From Rutpela maculata (Eukaryota > Arthropoda > Insecta > Coleoptera > Cerambycidae), in the NCBI GenBank assembly GCA_936432065.2, contig OW386285.2, positions 177,549,984 through 177,613,983 on the forward strand: DNA of 64,000 nt, read 5' to 3'. A program made the translations under genes and the position numbers. Positions 32,817-43,547 of this stretch are shown here, in pieces; within the stretch, counting starts at the first letter, position 1; every line of letters starts with the position of its first letter. The notes under the pieces were generated by a model. It was given only the letters and a program-made list of their open reading frames with translations, ran no database searches and had not been told where the DNA came from.

Positions 32817-32948
32817 ATGCCTGTCTGTACATGGATTTGTCTCAGATGTAAAAGTGTTTTAGAGGAATATAATGCACCCATGGATAATAAAATATATACT
32901 GTTTGTAGCAATTGTGATATAAGTGATAGAAGGGCACACGCTGCCTAA
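32817..32948 (+). CDS. 43-aa zinc-ribbon protein
   Basis: Short ORF starting MPVCTWICLRC. Cys8-Cys11 and Cys30-Cys33 make a CX2CX18CX2C zinc ribbon. It lies 37 nt downstream of the BIR gene on the same strand. Too small to assign a role; the paired cysteines argue it is real. Confidence 0.55.
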   Translation: MPVCTWICLRCKSVLEEYNAPMDNKIYTVCSNCDISDRRAHAA

Positions 32949-33405
32949 TCTGTTGATATTTTATAACATAATTTATGTATGTATGCAATAAGCATCTGTA
33001 TATTTATGAATGTAACGAGTGTAATTAATAATAAATACCTTAATAATAAATAATTTGTTTCAATATTTTTCAAAGTATCCACTTTTCCTATCATTCAGTT
33101 CTATAGTTCTACTTCAAGCAGTAATTTTTCAAATTTGAAGAATAATTAATTTTTTCAACTTCATTCTACCAGCATTTCACAAATTTACCCCCCCCCCAAA
33201 TTATATATTTTCTTCTAAGTCACGAATACTATATAAAATAATAAAAGAGAAAATAACTTAAAAAAATTTATTAAAAAAAAGACATTTTTCAAACTACAAA
33301 AAAACTACAAAAAACTACAAAAAAACACCTTAAATTTAGAATCTTACCACTAAAATTAAATAAAACAAAACTAAACTAATCAACTAACCTACACTATACT
33401 ACACT

Positions 33406-34095
33406 TCAGTCAAAGGGCATATTGCCCACAAAGGCGTGGCACTTTTTCAGCTCCACGTCAACCACACCGACTTTCGCCTCCACCGTATCGGCCTCTTCGG
33501 CAATAAGTTGCTGGCGGTGGCGAAGTCGGTGCAGATGCTGGAGCATTTTATTTTTTGAAAGTTTCAGTTTGTGAGCATACCTATATGCCTTTTTCACCAT
33601 ACACTCCCGCACTTCACGTTTAAAGTTCTCTCTTTCGTTGACCACTGCCGCCTCCTGCTTTGCGACATCGTGCCGCACAAGGTCCAGCCACCCGTTCAAC
33701 TCAAACTGGAGAAGAGCCTCTCCCTCAGCCTCTCGCTGCACCGTCCCCGGAGATCTCTCATCCGTAGTAGTGCCAGTAAGTTGATCTCCTAAGGACGACA
33801 CCGCTGTGCTCCTCTCCACATCTGATTTTGGTAGAACTATAAGGGAAAAGAAAGTTAGATATCCAATTATTCAATAAAAAAAGGAAACAGTACCTGGCTG
33901 TTGTGGCCCCGATGGTGCCCCAATAGGCCTGAGGTCCGTGAAGGATCCGGCCAGAATCTCAATGCCGGATCCGATGCTCCTAGCCGACCGCTCACGGTTC
34001 ATTAACTGTACCATCTCTTCCTCGAACGAGCAGTCGGAAAACTGATCAGCCTCTTGGCTCCCTAGGCCTCTTGGGAACATATCTCCACCAGACAT
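33406..34095 (-). CDS. Spliced GC-rich cargo gene, unknown function
   Basis: Two exons, 34095..33894 and 33836..33406, with a 57-nt GT-AG intron (CCAG/GTACTG to CTTATAG); the splice keeps frame and gives 210 aa starting MSGGDMFPRG. The C-terminal ~100 residues are strongly helical and charged with many Lys/Arg, consistent with a coiled coil. GC content is much higher than in neighbouring Polinton genes, which suggests recent acquisition from a host or another virus. No domain recognised. Antisense to the flanking BIR and polymerase genes. Confidence 0.6.
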
Positions 34096-35183
34096 CTTAT
34101 TATTAGCAGGAAACAGCAAACGTGAAGCGCGGTGCACGAAAACGCGGCGAAATTTGAAAATTTAGTCTATTTAAAAAAACACTTAAAAATAAAAAATTAA
34201 CACTTAAAAATAACTTACGAACAAATGAACCAAAAAGCAAAAATTAAAAAAAAAAATAAACAGAAAAACGGCGCAAATATAATGAACTAATTAACACTTA
34301 AAAATACTACTATTCGAACTTAACTAAAAATAAACTAGAAAATAAGGATTGAAAATATATAAAAAAAATAAAAAACTGAATGATAATAAAAAAACGGCGG
34401 AATGCAATAAAATAGCGTGGAAAGTACAGAATGAACTGTTAAAATTCACAGCTGAATTTTACTTTAAATAAAGTTCCACCCCAAAAAAAAATTGCAGGTA
34501 GGGAGATGGGTAAGCAGTAAGTGTGAATGAAATGAACTGCAATGTATGCAAGTTGAATAAACTGCATTAAATTAATGACATACATAAATCACCGATTATT
34601 GCAAGTTGGCAAGGTTAGTCACCTATGGTGTGATTGAATATTTTCCGGTATTATATTACATTGCCAGTCTATTGATATGTGATTCAACAGAATGTTCAAA
34701 TTATAGCATATTAAATAATTAAAAAAGATATTATTGCATGGGTTTAATGGACCCACAAAATATTGAAGTTTTTGAAGGCAAAAAGGATGATTGCACAGCA
34801 AAATATGTAGAGTCCTCTTTAAATATTTTTCATAACCAAATAAATAAATAAAATTCGGGGATTTTTTGAGTCTCAATAAATGCTTTCTAGGTTTACAAAA
34901 ATTATTCAAAATTAATTAGCTAAAAATGTTTTTGGGGGTTTGATAATAGTTATGACATTACTCAAGAATGGTTGGAAATCTGTCTTAATTACCAACACAA
35001 CAATTTTTTTGCAAGCAAAGCATGTTTGTTTTCCCCAACTCAAATAACTATATTAATTAAGTGTTGGGGGGGGGGGGGGGGGGTATATAAAGAAAAATGT
35101 GTAATGTATTAACTCATTAATATCAGATTTTTCTTAAATACAGTTATTTGTTATCGAATATATAGTTCCTTGTAAAACTATAC
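34096..35183. other. AT-rich intergenic region with poly-G run and TATA box
   Basis: A-rich to 34450, then AT-rich. GAATGAACTGC-type sequence at 34525-34590 resembles the later tandem repeat. A G18 run (35066-35083) directly precedes TATATAAAG (35085-35093). The TATA lies ~100 bp before the polymerase ATG and is its probable promoter. Confidence 0.5.
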
Positions 35184-35189
35184 TCTACA

Positions 35190-38100
35190 ATGTTGTGTCC
35201 TCAGTGTGGAAAACAATTTTCATCAAAAAGTAGTTTGTCGCGTCATCTTCGGGAAAGCTGTCCCTATAGAGAAATAAGTGTACATAGTGCCCCGAAAAGA
35301 ATCAAACTAAACAATTCACCGCCTAAAAAATATAATAAGGAACCCCAAAACCTTCCTGGCCCTTCTGGTGTGCAGTATCATGCTAAAAAATGTAATAAGG
35401 AATCTGAAAATCTAGGCAGCCCCTCTGGTGGTCATACAAAAGCTCAGGAGGTTATTATTAATTGCCCGCAATGTTATGAGAAAATGCCTAAAAATAAATT
35501 AATGGGACATTTAAAAAGTTCATCTCACAAGAAAGTCATCAATATTGTAGAAGATGGGGTAGAAAAACTTCAGAGCGCATTCAAAAACCGAATTTCGAGC
35601 TACCGTTTTTCCACAAAGAATCAGTGCACAGATATCACCCAGTTTTTGGAAGAAGTAAAAATGAAAGTTATCTCAGTGATTGAGAAATATATTAAAACAT
35701 TCTTCAGCTTAAAAATTAATATGGAATTATTTGGGCTATACGTTATTGAGGAGAAAGAAATGTCAGACATAAAGTCATTCAATACTAAAAATAAAGTTGT
35801 GACGCACTCATTGAATGTATTAAACCTGTATAATGAGTTCAAAGAGGAGATCATAGAGAAAGCATCAACCTTTCAAGAGCGAGACTCAGGTATGTGTAAC
35901 AAATTTATGTCAATCACAGTTAACGTATGATTTCTGCAGTTATATTTTTTTCTTATATGGTTATTAATTATTTTTTAGGATGGGCTCTGAAGCACGTTAG
36001 TTTTCTTGAAGTCAACCTCAACAAATACAACCAGTTATTCGCATCGTCATACATTAGGTTACCTAAATTTATTGAAAATAAGAGAGCTGTTTTAAATATT
36101 CAAAATAATGATGACAAATGTTTTGCTTATGCCGTTAATGCTGCGATCTTCCCAGCCAATGGACCTCCGCATGAAGTATCATCCTATCCTCATTACGCAA
36201 CATTGCTAAATTTTGAAGGTATCGATTTTCCTGTTAAATTAAATGATATTCATAAATTTGAGATTTTAAATAATATCTCTATAAATGTATTCGGGGTAAA
36301 TAATCAGTATAAAGATGGTAAAATGGTCAGTGAGATTGTAGGCTCCTTACATTTCACAAATAAAAAAGAAAATACACACGTAAATTTATTACTCATTGCT
36401 GATGTTGAAGGTAATAGTCATTACACCCTTATTAAAGACTTGTCACGATTAGTCTCTAGCCAAAGATCTAAACATCACGGTCGAAATTATATTTGTGATG
36501 GCTGCCTACTATTTTTTAATTCTCCTGAGAAATTGTATGCTCATGAAAGAAATGACTGTAATCATTTATGTACTATTTTACCTGATACAGATCCACAAAT
36601 CAATAAGTGTGGGGAACTAATTGCAGGAAATATCCTAAAATTTGTTAATATTGAGAAACAATTGCCTGTTCCTTTCGTTGTATATGCAGATTTTGAAAGT
36701 TTATTAAAACCAATTCATTATAATGAACCATCTGATAGTAAATCATTCTCCGTTAAAACGTACCAACATGAGCCATATTCATTTTGCATCTACTTAAAGT
36801 GTAATTTTGATGATAATCTTTCCAAACTTGAATATTATCGAGGTGTTGATGCTGTGGAAGTATTTGTGAAAAGATTGGATGAACTTGTCTTACAATTATA
36901 TCAAAATCACTTAAAAAATATAGTTGAAATGAAACCATTATCACAGAATCAACAAGATATTTTCAATAATAGTCAAATTTGTCATATCTGCGATAAACCT
37001 TTTGAGAATGGCGATGAAAGGGTTCGCGACCACTGCCACATTAGCGGTAATTTTAGAGGAGCCGCTCATTCTCATTGTAATTTAAACTTTAAAATACCTA
37101 AATTTATACCAGTGTTCTTTCATAACTTAACTAATTACGATTCTCATTTATTTATTAAAAAATTAGCTTTAAAACGAGAAAGTATACAAGTTCTTGCACA
37201 GAATAAAGAAAAATATATTACGTTTTCCAAACAAATTCTTGTAGATAAATCTAATGATAAAAAACCGAAGAAAATTTTCATAAAATTAAGATTTGTCGAT
37301 TCTTTCCGCTTTTTACCAGCATCTTTGGATAAACTAAGTCAAACGCTAGAAACACATCAATGCCTCGAAGTAAGGAAATTTTATACCGATGACAAACAAT
37401 TCAATTTATTAAGACGTAAAGGTGTCTTTCCATATTCCTACGTAGATTCGCTGGAAAAATTGGATGATACCAAATTACCATCACAGGATGAGTTTTTTAA
37501 TATCTTGAGTGGTGACTCAATTTCTCAGGAAGATTATGATCGGGCTTGTGATGTATGGCATACATTTAATTGCCGAACTCTTGGTGAATATTCAGACATT
37601 TATTTAGTATCAGATGTATTGCTTCTTGCTGATATTTTTGAAAATTTTCGACAGATATGTCTACAGACATATAAATTAGATCCTGCACAATATTTAACTG
37701 CACCATCCTTGAGTTGGGATGCAATGTTACGAAAGACTGGCATTGAGCTGGAACTTCTAACTGACATTGATATGCTTCACTTTTTTAGAAAGGGAATACG
37801 TGGTGGTGTTAGTCAATGCAGCAATAGAAAAGCCATTGCCAACAATCCATTTATTCCGGAATATAATTCATCAGAACCAACGTCATATATATTATATTTA
37901 GACGCCACAAATATGTACGGTTCTTCGATGAGTGAATGTTTGCCCACAGGAGATTTTAGATGGTTAAATGATTATGAAATCGAAAACTTCGATTGTACTA
38001 TCTTTGGTGATGATTCACCAAAAGGTTATGTACTAGAAGTGGATTTAGAATATCCTCAACATTTGCATGATAATCATAATGATTTACCATTTTGTCCTGA

Positions 38101-39227
38101 AAACATTGTGCCTCCTGGCTCAAAAAATTCAAAATTAATTCTAAATTTGCATGATAAACATAAATATGTTCTCCATTATCGAAATTTGAAACAGTGCTTG
38201 GAACATGGGTTAATACTTAGGAAAATATATAGAATCATAGAATTTTCACAATCTGCTTGGTTAAAAACATACATCGATTTGAACACTGAACTTAGAAATT
38301 CTTCAAAAAATGCGTTTGAACGAGATCTTTTTAAATTTTTAATAAATTCAATATTTGGGAAGACAATGGAAAATGTTGACAATAGGGTTGATGTAAAATT
38401 AGTATCGCATTGGAGAAATAGCATAGGTAGTGTGGGTGCCGAAGGACTTATTGCAAAACCCAATTTTAAATCATGTACAGTATTTTCAGAAAATTTGGTA
38501 GCGGTGCAAATGTCCTTATTGAAAATATTTTACGACAAACCGCTCTATATAGGCTTCACCATTTTGGACATCTCTAAAACAATAATTTATAACTTTTTTT
38601 ATAACTTCATAAAGAAGCAATATAATGACAAAGCTATTCTGTGTTATACTGACACGGGAAATTTACACAAAAAATGTTTATGACGATATTCAAAAAAATA
38701 TAGAATTATTCGACACATCAAATTTTTCGATTCCAAATGTACACAACATTCCGAAAACGCAATCAGTCATAGGGAAAATGAAGGATGAATATGCAGGTAT
38801 GCCAATAGAAGGCTTTTTTGGTACCGGGGCAAAAGCTTACTGTGTTAAAGTAAACGATAGCGTAACAAAGAAAGCCAAGGGTGTTGCAAAAAGTGTTATA
38901 AAGAATCAATTACATTTGGTTGATTATAAACAAATAGTAGAAGACGGCGGTCTCATATATCGAAACATGTATGTTTTCTCTTCACATCTGCATACAATAT
39001 ATACTGAGTTGAAAAATAAAGTTGCGCTTTCCGCACAAGATGATAAGCGATATGTTATACCTGGAAGCACAAAAACTCTTGCATGGGGGAATTACTCTAT
39101 TCATAATTTATACGATAACACTGACCATAATACAGCTGAAGATAATTTAACGGTTCTTTTAAGATTAGCTAATGCGATTATTGAACAGGAAAATCATGAT
39201 ATCGACTTTGACTTAGATTTATTGTAA
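35190..39227 (+). pseudogene. PolB: Zinc-finger/protein-primed family B DNA polymerase (broken)
   Basis: Exon 1 (35190-35889) encodes a C2H2 zinc finger (CPQCGKQFSSKSSLSRHLRE) and a second CX2C..H..H-type segment, probably the terminal-protein-like N-terminus. An 89-nt GT-AG intron (35890-35978) leads to exon 2 in frame. Exon 2 has exonuclease motifs YADFES (~36681), FHNLTNYDSH and YSDIYLVSDV, polymerase motif A LDATNMYGSS (~37897), motif B KFLINSIFGKTMEN (~38332). At 38643 motif C begins CYTDT, then the sequence breaks: the catalytic half of the motif is missing and the reading frame shifts, with the C-terminal ~200 residues continuing in another frame to 39227. A replication polymerase with this lesion should be inactive. 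Confidence 0.92.
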
Positions 39228-39995
39228 GTTTTTTGTTTTAATGTAAAAATTATTTGTAATTTCAATTTACAAAAATTGTTATTTTTATATCATCATCCAT
39301 TTTTGTTTGTATAAAGATATATGAAATAACTGTATTTAGGTAATGTCTGATATTAATCAAATATATGATTTATTTTTTAAAATTTTATTTAGTTTTATTT
39401 CATATTCTATTACACATATCCCATTAGATATAGTAATGACATATTTCCTATTTTTGAAACATATTGTACAACATACAATGTGGAGTAAATAAGGAGCTGC
39501 TGTCTTTGCAAGTTGAATGAACTACTGACTTTGCTGCTATTTAATACTGTCAGTACAATGAATTGCTGACAGTATAAGTTGAATAATCTAGGGGATGTGT
39601 AAGTACAATACAGTGCTAACTTTGCAAGTACAATAAACAGTTAACTTTGCAAGTTAGGTAATAGATGACTTGTCAGTACAACGAACTGCTGACATAAGTT
39701 GAATAAAAATATCTGATGTGCAAGTAAAATAAACTGCTAACTTTGCAAGTTGAATGAACTGCTGACATAAGTTGAATAAAGTATCTGATATGTAAGTAAA
39801 ATAAACTGTAAACTTTGCAAGTTGAATGAACTGCTGACTTCACAAATGTGGTCGAACAGGTGTGAGGTATTTCACGTGTATGTGAAGTAAAGTGGGAGGT
39901 ATGATCTTTCATTATAAAACATGAACATTAATTGAAGTGATTATTTGACAATATCATCTTATCAGAGAAAAAAGAAAAAAAAATAGTAACGAAAG
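39228..39995 (+). repeat. Short-period tandem repeats between polymerase and death-fold-like gene
   Basis: 39490-39850 is a degenerate array with repeated TTTGCAAGTTGAATGAAC, ACTGCTGAC and GTTGAATAAA modules. No coding sequence. The rest is AT-rich with AATAAA-like sites. Confidence 0.6.
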
Positions 39996-40331
39996 ATGTG
40001 GATGTGTTACGTTAAGGAAGTTGAGATTACTGATTTGGAAAGTGGTGTCAGAAATTTAAGCCAGAAATTCTCAAATCTTCAGTTTGATGCAGCACATGAG
40101 GCAGTATATGGGATGGGAAGATTTTACTCTGATGACGAATGTAACGAACTAGCGAAGACATACGAAGTGGGTCACGGAGTTTGTCAGAAGTTTTTACAAG
40201 AAAGAATATGCGAGAAGTGCCTTGTCCAGGAGCTGGTGAAATTGGGTTTACATCAATTTCTACAAGTAATAAAACAATATTTGAAGCCGGATCTTGCAAA
40301 TATGGTAGATCTTCAAGACAAGGATAATTGA
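39996..40331 (+). CDS. 111-aa helical protein, possible death fold
   Basis: Entirely helical by eye. The C-terminal half (~65-100: CQKFLQERICEKC, then VQELVKLGLHQFLQVI) has the leucine spacing and LGL turn of helices 4-6 in death-fold domains. No enzyme motif. It lies downstream of the polymerase on the same strand and converges with the broken unknown gene. Death-fold identity is speculation; what is seen is a compact helical bundle. ATG start, no lesions. Confidence 0.45.
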   Translation: MWMCYVKEVEITDLESGVRNLSQKFSNLQFDAAHEAVYGMGRFYSDDECNELAKTYEVGHGVCQKFLQERICEKCLVQELVKLGLHQFLQVIKQYLKPDLANMVDLQDKDN

Positions 40332-40439
40332 ATTAATTAGATAATATTTAAATCTTATAAAATTGTATTCAATGTAATAATATTTTTTATTATCTTCAAG
40401 TATTAAAATAAAAAGAACAAAAAAAAATCCATTTTAGTA

Positions 40440-40817
40440 TTATTTATTAACACAGAAATAAAATTTGTTATACAAATAATAGACATTAGAAAGTGCACAC
40501 ATACATTTATTATTTGAGTGATAAAAACATTTTGGGGTAGACTTTCTTAAAGTTGGTTGTTCTTCAAGTTCTAATACAGGTTGGGAGATAAATTGTCTCA
40601 TGTAGTCTGCCTTTTCATGTCCTTTTACATAAACACAATCAACTCCTGAAGTCAAATTTTAAATAATTTTGCTGAATAAGTGCAGTGGTGTAAATCCATC
40701 ACCCCATTTAATGCCGTGGTGATTTTTTGTTAACCAGTGAACCTGTTTTTGTAATTCCGGTGAAAGCATCTCAAATGGATAAGGTGGTTTAAAGATATAG
40801 TGACACGTTTTCATTCC
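40440..40817 (-). pseudogene. Conserved unknown Polinton gene, 3' part (stop + Gypsy insertion)
   Basis: C-terminal part of a protein whose N-terminus is at 51328-51405 on the other side of the Gypsy element. Recognisable segments are HWLTKNHHGIKWGDGFTPLHL, VDCVYVKGHEKADYM and a Cys/His cluster CFYHSNNKCMCALSNVY. A TAA at 40659-40661 interrupts the same frame between the first two. The family recurs in arthropod genomes beside mobile elements; its N-terminal VDIQGF acid and the KGHEK motif hint at a nuclease-like fold, but no function is established that I know. Confidence 0.7.
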
Positions 40818-40821
40818 ATCA
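40818..40821. other. Gypsy target-site duplication, left
   Basis: ATCA before the 5' LTR; identical ATCA follows the 3' LTR at 51328-51331. Joining both flanks with one copy restores the reading frame of the interrupted gene. Confidence 0.85.
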
Positions 40822-42704
40822 TGTAACATACCTGTTACAATTTTTGCCGTAGTCAAAAATCCTATTTTATTTCCGACCATATTTTGAGTATCACTCAGTA
40901 GGTTACAAAATTTTACCGTTCATTTAATAATAAGAACTACTGTAAAACACATCACCAAACTTCTCATTTTATATACTTGAATATTTCTACAATACAGCAC
41001 CCTCTTTTTAAATATTTACTGTACTAATTAAGAAACAAGGTTACCATAGATTTCTTTAAGGATCTACATTTACTCGAGGTCAATCAATACATTAGTTTTC
41101 ATTACTAATCTATTACTTTAAATATTAATAATACTACCAAAATCCAGATGGCGTAAAGCGCTTGACAGAACTGTTGTTTTTTAAACCATATTAGCTTTCC
41201 TTGTAATTGAAACTTATTTGGTATTCATTTTACTATTCTGAACTGTCAATGAAAGTTGTGCGACTCAATTGCGATATCTCCCAGACTTTTGTCTAACTCT
41301 GTTGTATCGTCAATTACCTAGTGCATCAATAGATTTTGAGGTAAATTAGTTTTATTATTATTCTTTTATAACGTATAGGCACCTTCTGTGCTATATATTT
41401 TTTTGTTCAATTGACCATGTGAGTATTTGTAAAATCTAATTTTGGTTTCCTTCTTTCTTATGATGGCGTTATAGTTCTGGCAGCTTAAGTAAAGTAAAAG
41501 TAAAGTAAAGAAAACTCTAAAGTAAAGAAAACTCAAAAGTAAAAATATAAGTCAAACTACTTAGAAGTAAAAAGTAAAAAAATCAAAAGTAAAACTATTA
41601 CGTAATAAAAGTAATAGTGAAGTAGTAAGAAAATTACTAAGTAAAAGTAATTAAAATTTTTATTTGGAATTCAATCCATGAGGAGAATTTAGTTTTTCTA
41701 TCTAAAAAGAAATCCTTGGATTCATTTGGTAAATTCTTCCACACGGAGCACGTGTCAGGAGGGAAACTTTTCCTATCGTAAAGAAGCCGATTAAACTTCA
41801 CTTCATTTCCTAGAGATCCATTTTCATAAAAATAAATTTACACCACTAAGCCGAACTATATCGACAATCAAGCACAGGTCGAAATTTCTTGCCAACGTCT
41901 TCACGCTGTAAGCATCGAGACGACGACGTGGTCCACCAGGTCTAACGACACACCTTAGGACACGGTGAGAGTTTTGTGTAGTGTTGAATTTTGTTGGTGA
42001 AGTTTTAACATCCACTTGATGTTACATATATTTTTATGCAGGCCATGAGGTCCTTGATTAGCATAAATTTCGTTCTTATTTCATTGCTGTACATTGCTAT
42101 ATAATTAAGTCTATCATTTCATCTCTGTTGAAATTTGGAACATTTTATTAGTTATAATTATTTTAGATCGTAACCTTGATGAACATTTGAATATGCTATA
42201 ATCCTTTTTTTTTACATTATTGATTATGTAAATTTGCTCACATAAATTTTAACATCAACCAGAATACTTTTAAAATAAATTTTATCTCACAATTTATTTC
42301 AATCTTTATTTTTTTTTCTGAATCAAAAATTATTCCTTTCTAAATTTACCTGTAGGAGTTTTCGTCCTGGTAAAAGGGGGTCAGTAATCACTATTAAGGC
42401 TGCAGGTGGCGCCCCGGATTAAATTCATTTTTAAGCCCTCCTTTTACCAGACACGAATTGTGTGACAGGTCTCAAATAAAAAAGTGTGTAGTGCAATTTC
42501 CCCTAAGTTAAATAAGAGCCACAAGGTCGAGCCAAGGTAAGAGAACTCACGTTTAATCTCTAAATAAGAAGCTAGCCGAGAGCCGGGGTTCTTCTGGTTA
42601 TCACGTTGTTCTTGGGACTTGTCCCGGGAATAACGAGGGAACCGGAAGGCTCCAAACAGGCGTTCACTCCACCCAACAACACCGGGAGGAGTGAAAACGT
42701 AACA
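40822..42704 (+). repeat. Gypsy 5' LTR
   Basis: 1883 bp, very long for Gypsy. It contains an A/G-rich block with repeated AAGTAAAAGTAAAG at 41490-41660. The 5' end matches the right arm copy base for base over most of its length. Short open frames in it are shadows. Confidence 0.92.
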
Positions 42705-42705
42705 C

Positions 42706-42724
42706 TGGCGCCGCAACGTGGTTA
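42706..42724 (+). other. Primer binding site (tRNA-Lys-like)
   Basis: TGGCGCCGCAACGTGG starts one base after the LTR end, close to the complement of the 3' end of a lysine tRNA (Lys-CTT type). Confidence 0.7.
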
Positions 42725-42905
42725 AACAATGCCGCAACGTGGTTAAACAATGACGGCGCAACGTGAATTAATAATGCCGCAACGTGGATAAACAATGACC
42801 ACCAAACGTGGATAAACGAAGGCCGCAAACGTGGTTTAAAAAGTAACAATAGGCCGCAACGTGGATTAATATGAAACAATGACGCAAAACGTGGATTAAC
42901 AATAG
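42720..42905 (+). repeat. Tandem array of primer-site-like sequences
   Basis: About eight degenerate 25-bp units with the core GC(A/-)AACGTGG(T/A)TTAA, repeating the last part of the primer site. Unusual directly after a primer binding site. Confidence 0.8.
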
Positions 42906-43547
42906 CGTAAAAATGGCGACCACAGTGAGAATTTTTACCTAACCATTTTGGGGTAAAAATTATTAAAAAAATTACTATTTTTTATAAAAGTTATAGCTCT
43001 AATAGTTATAAGTAAAAATTCCGTTGAGGAAAATTCTTTTTGTACAACCTGTACACTTTGAAAATTTAATTTATGGGAAAACACACTTATTTCACACGCG
43101 TCACACAATCAGAAAGGAAAAAAAGTTAACTTTAATTGTTATAGTGAGCACATTTTATAAAATGTTTTATATGGTATTTGACTAGAACGAAAAAATTTTA
43201 GTAACATACAGAGAAGGTACAGCGAAAAAATCTTATTTAGAATATTTCATTATCAACCTGATAATCAGGAAATGAAACGAAAAGGTGAAACTATTTTACT
43301 CGGCATATAGGAATATTTAAGGGAAATTTTTAAGAAATGTTGAAAAGTGGCCAGAGTACAAAATTTGTGCAAATTGGAGACGTTCTTGGGTAATTATATT
43401 TATTGGAAATATCATTTTATTGAGATAGCTCATTAAAATAAATAGGCAAAAAAATTTACTTGATAAGTGAAATATTAAATTCTTAAACTTGTAAACTGTT
43501 ACTGATAATTTTTTTTAGTGATTAACTAGATTACACAGAGTATCAAA
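42906..43547 (+). other. Gypsy leader without gene
   Basis: AT-rich 5' untranslated leader up to gag; probably holds the RNA packaging signal. No coding sequence. Confidence 0.5.

Noticed and set aside
33571..33792. Plus-strand frame antisense to the spliced cargo gene
   Set aside because: The minus strand has a coherent spliced gene with GT-AG intron; the plus frame has low-complexity Leu-Ser content.
42444..42761. Minus-strand frames in the Gypsy LTR (also 51067-51300)
   Set aside because: They lie inside LTR sequence, and the part at 51067-51327 only appears joined to the interrupted Polinton gene by chance frame.
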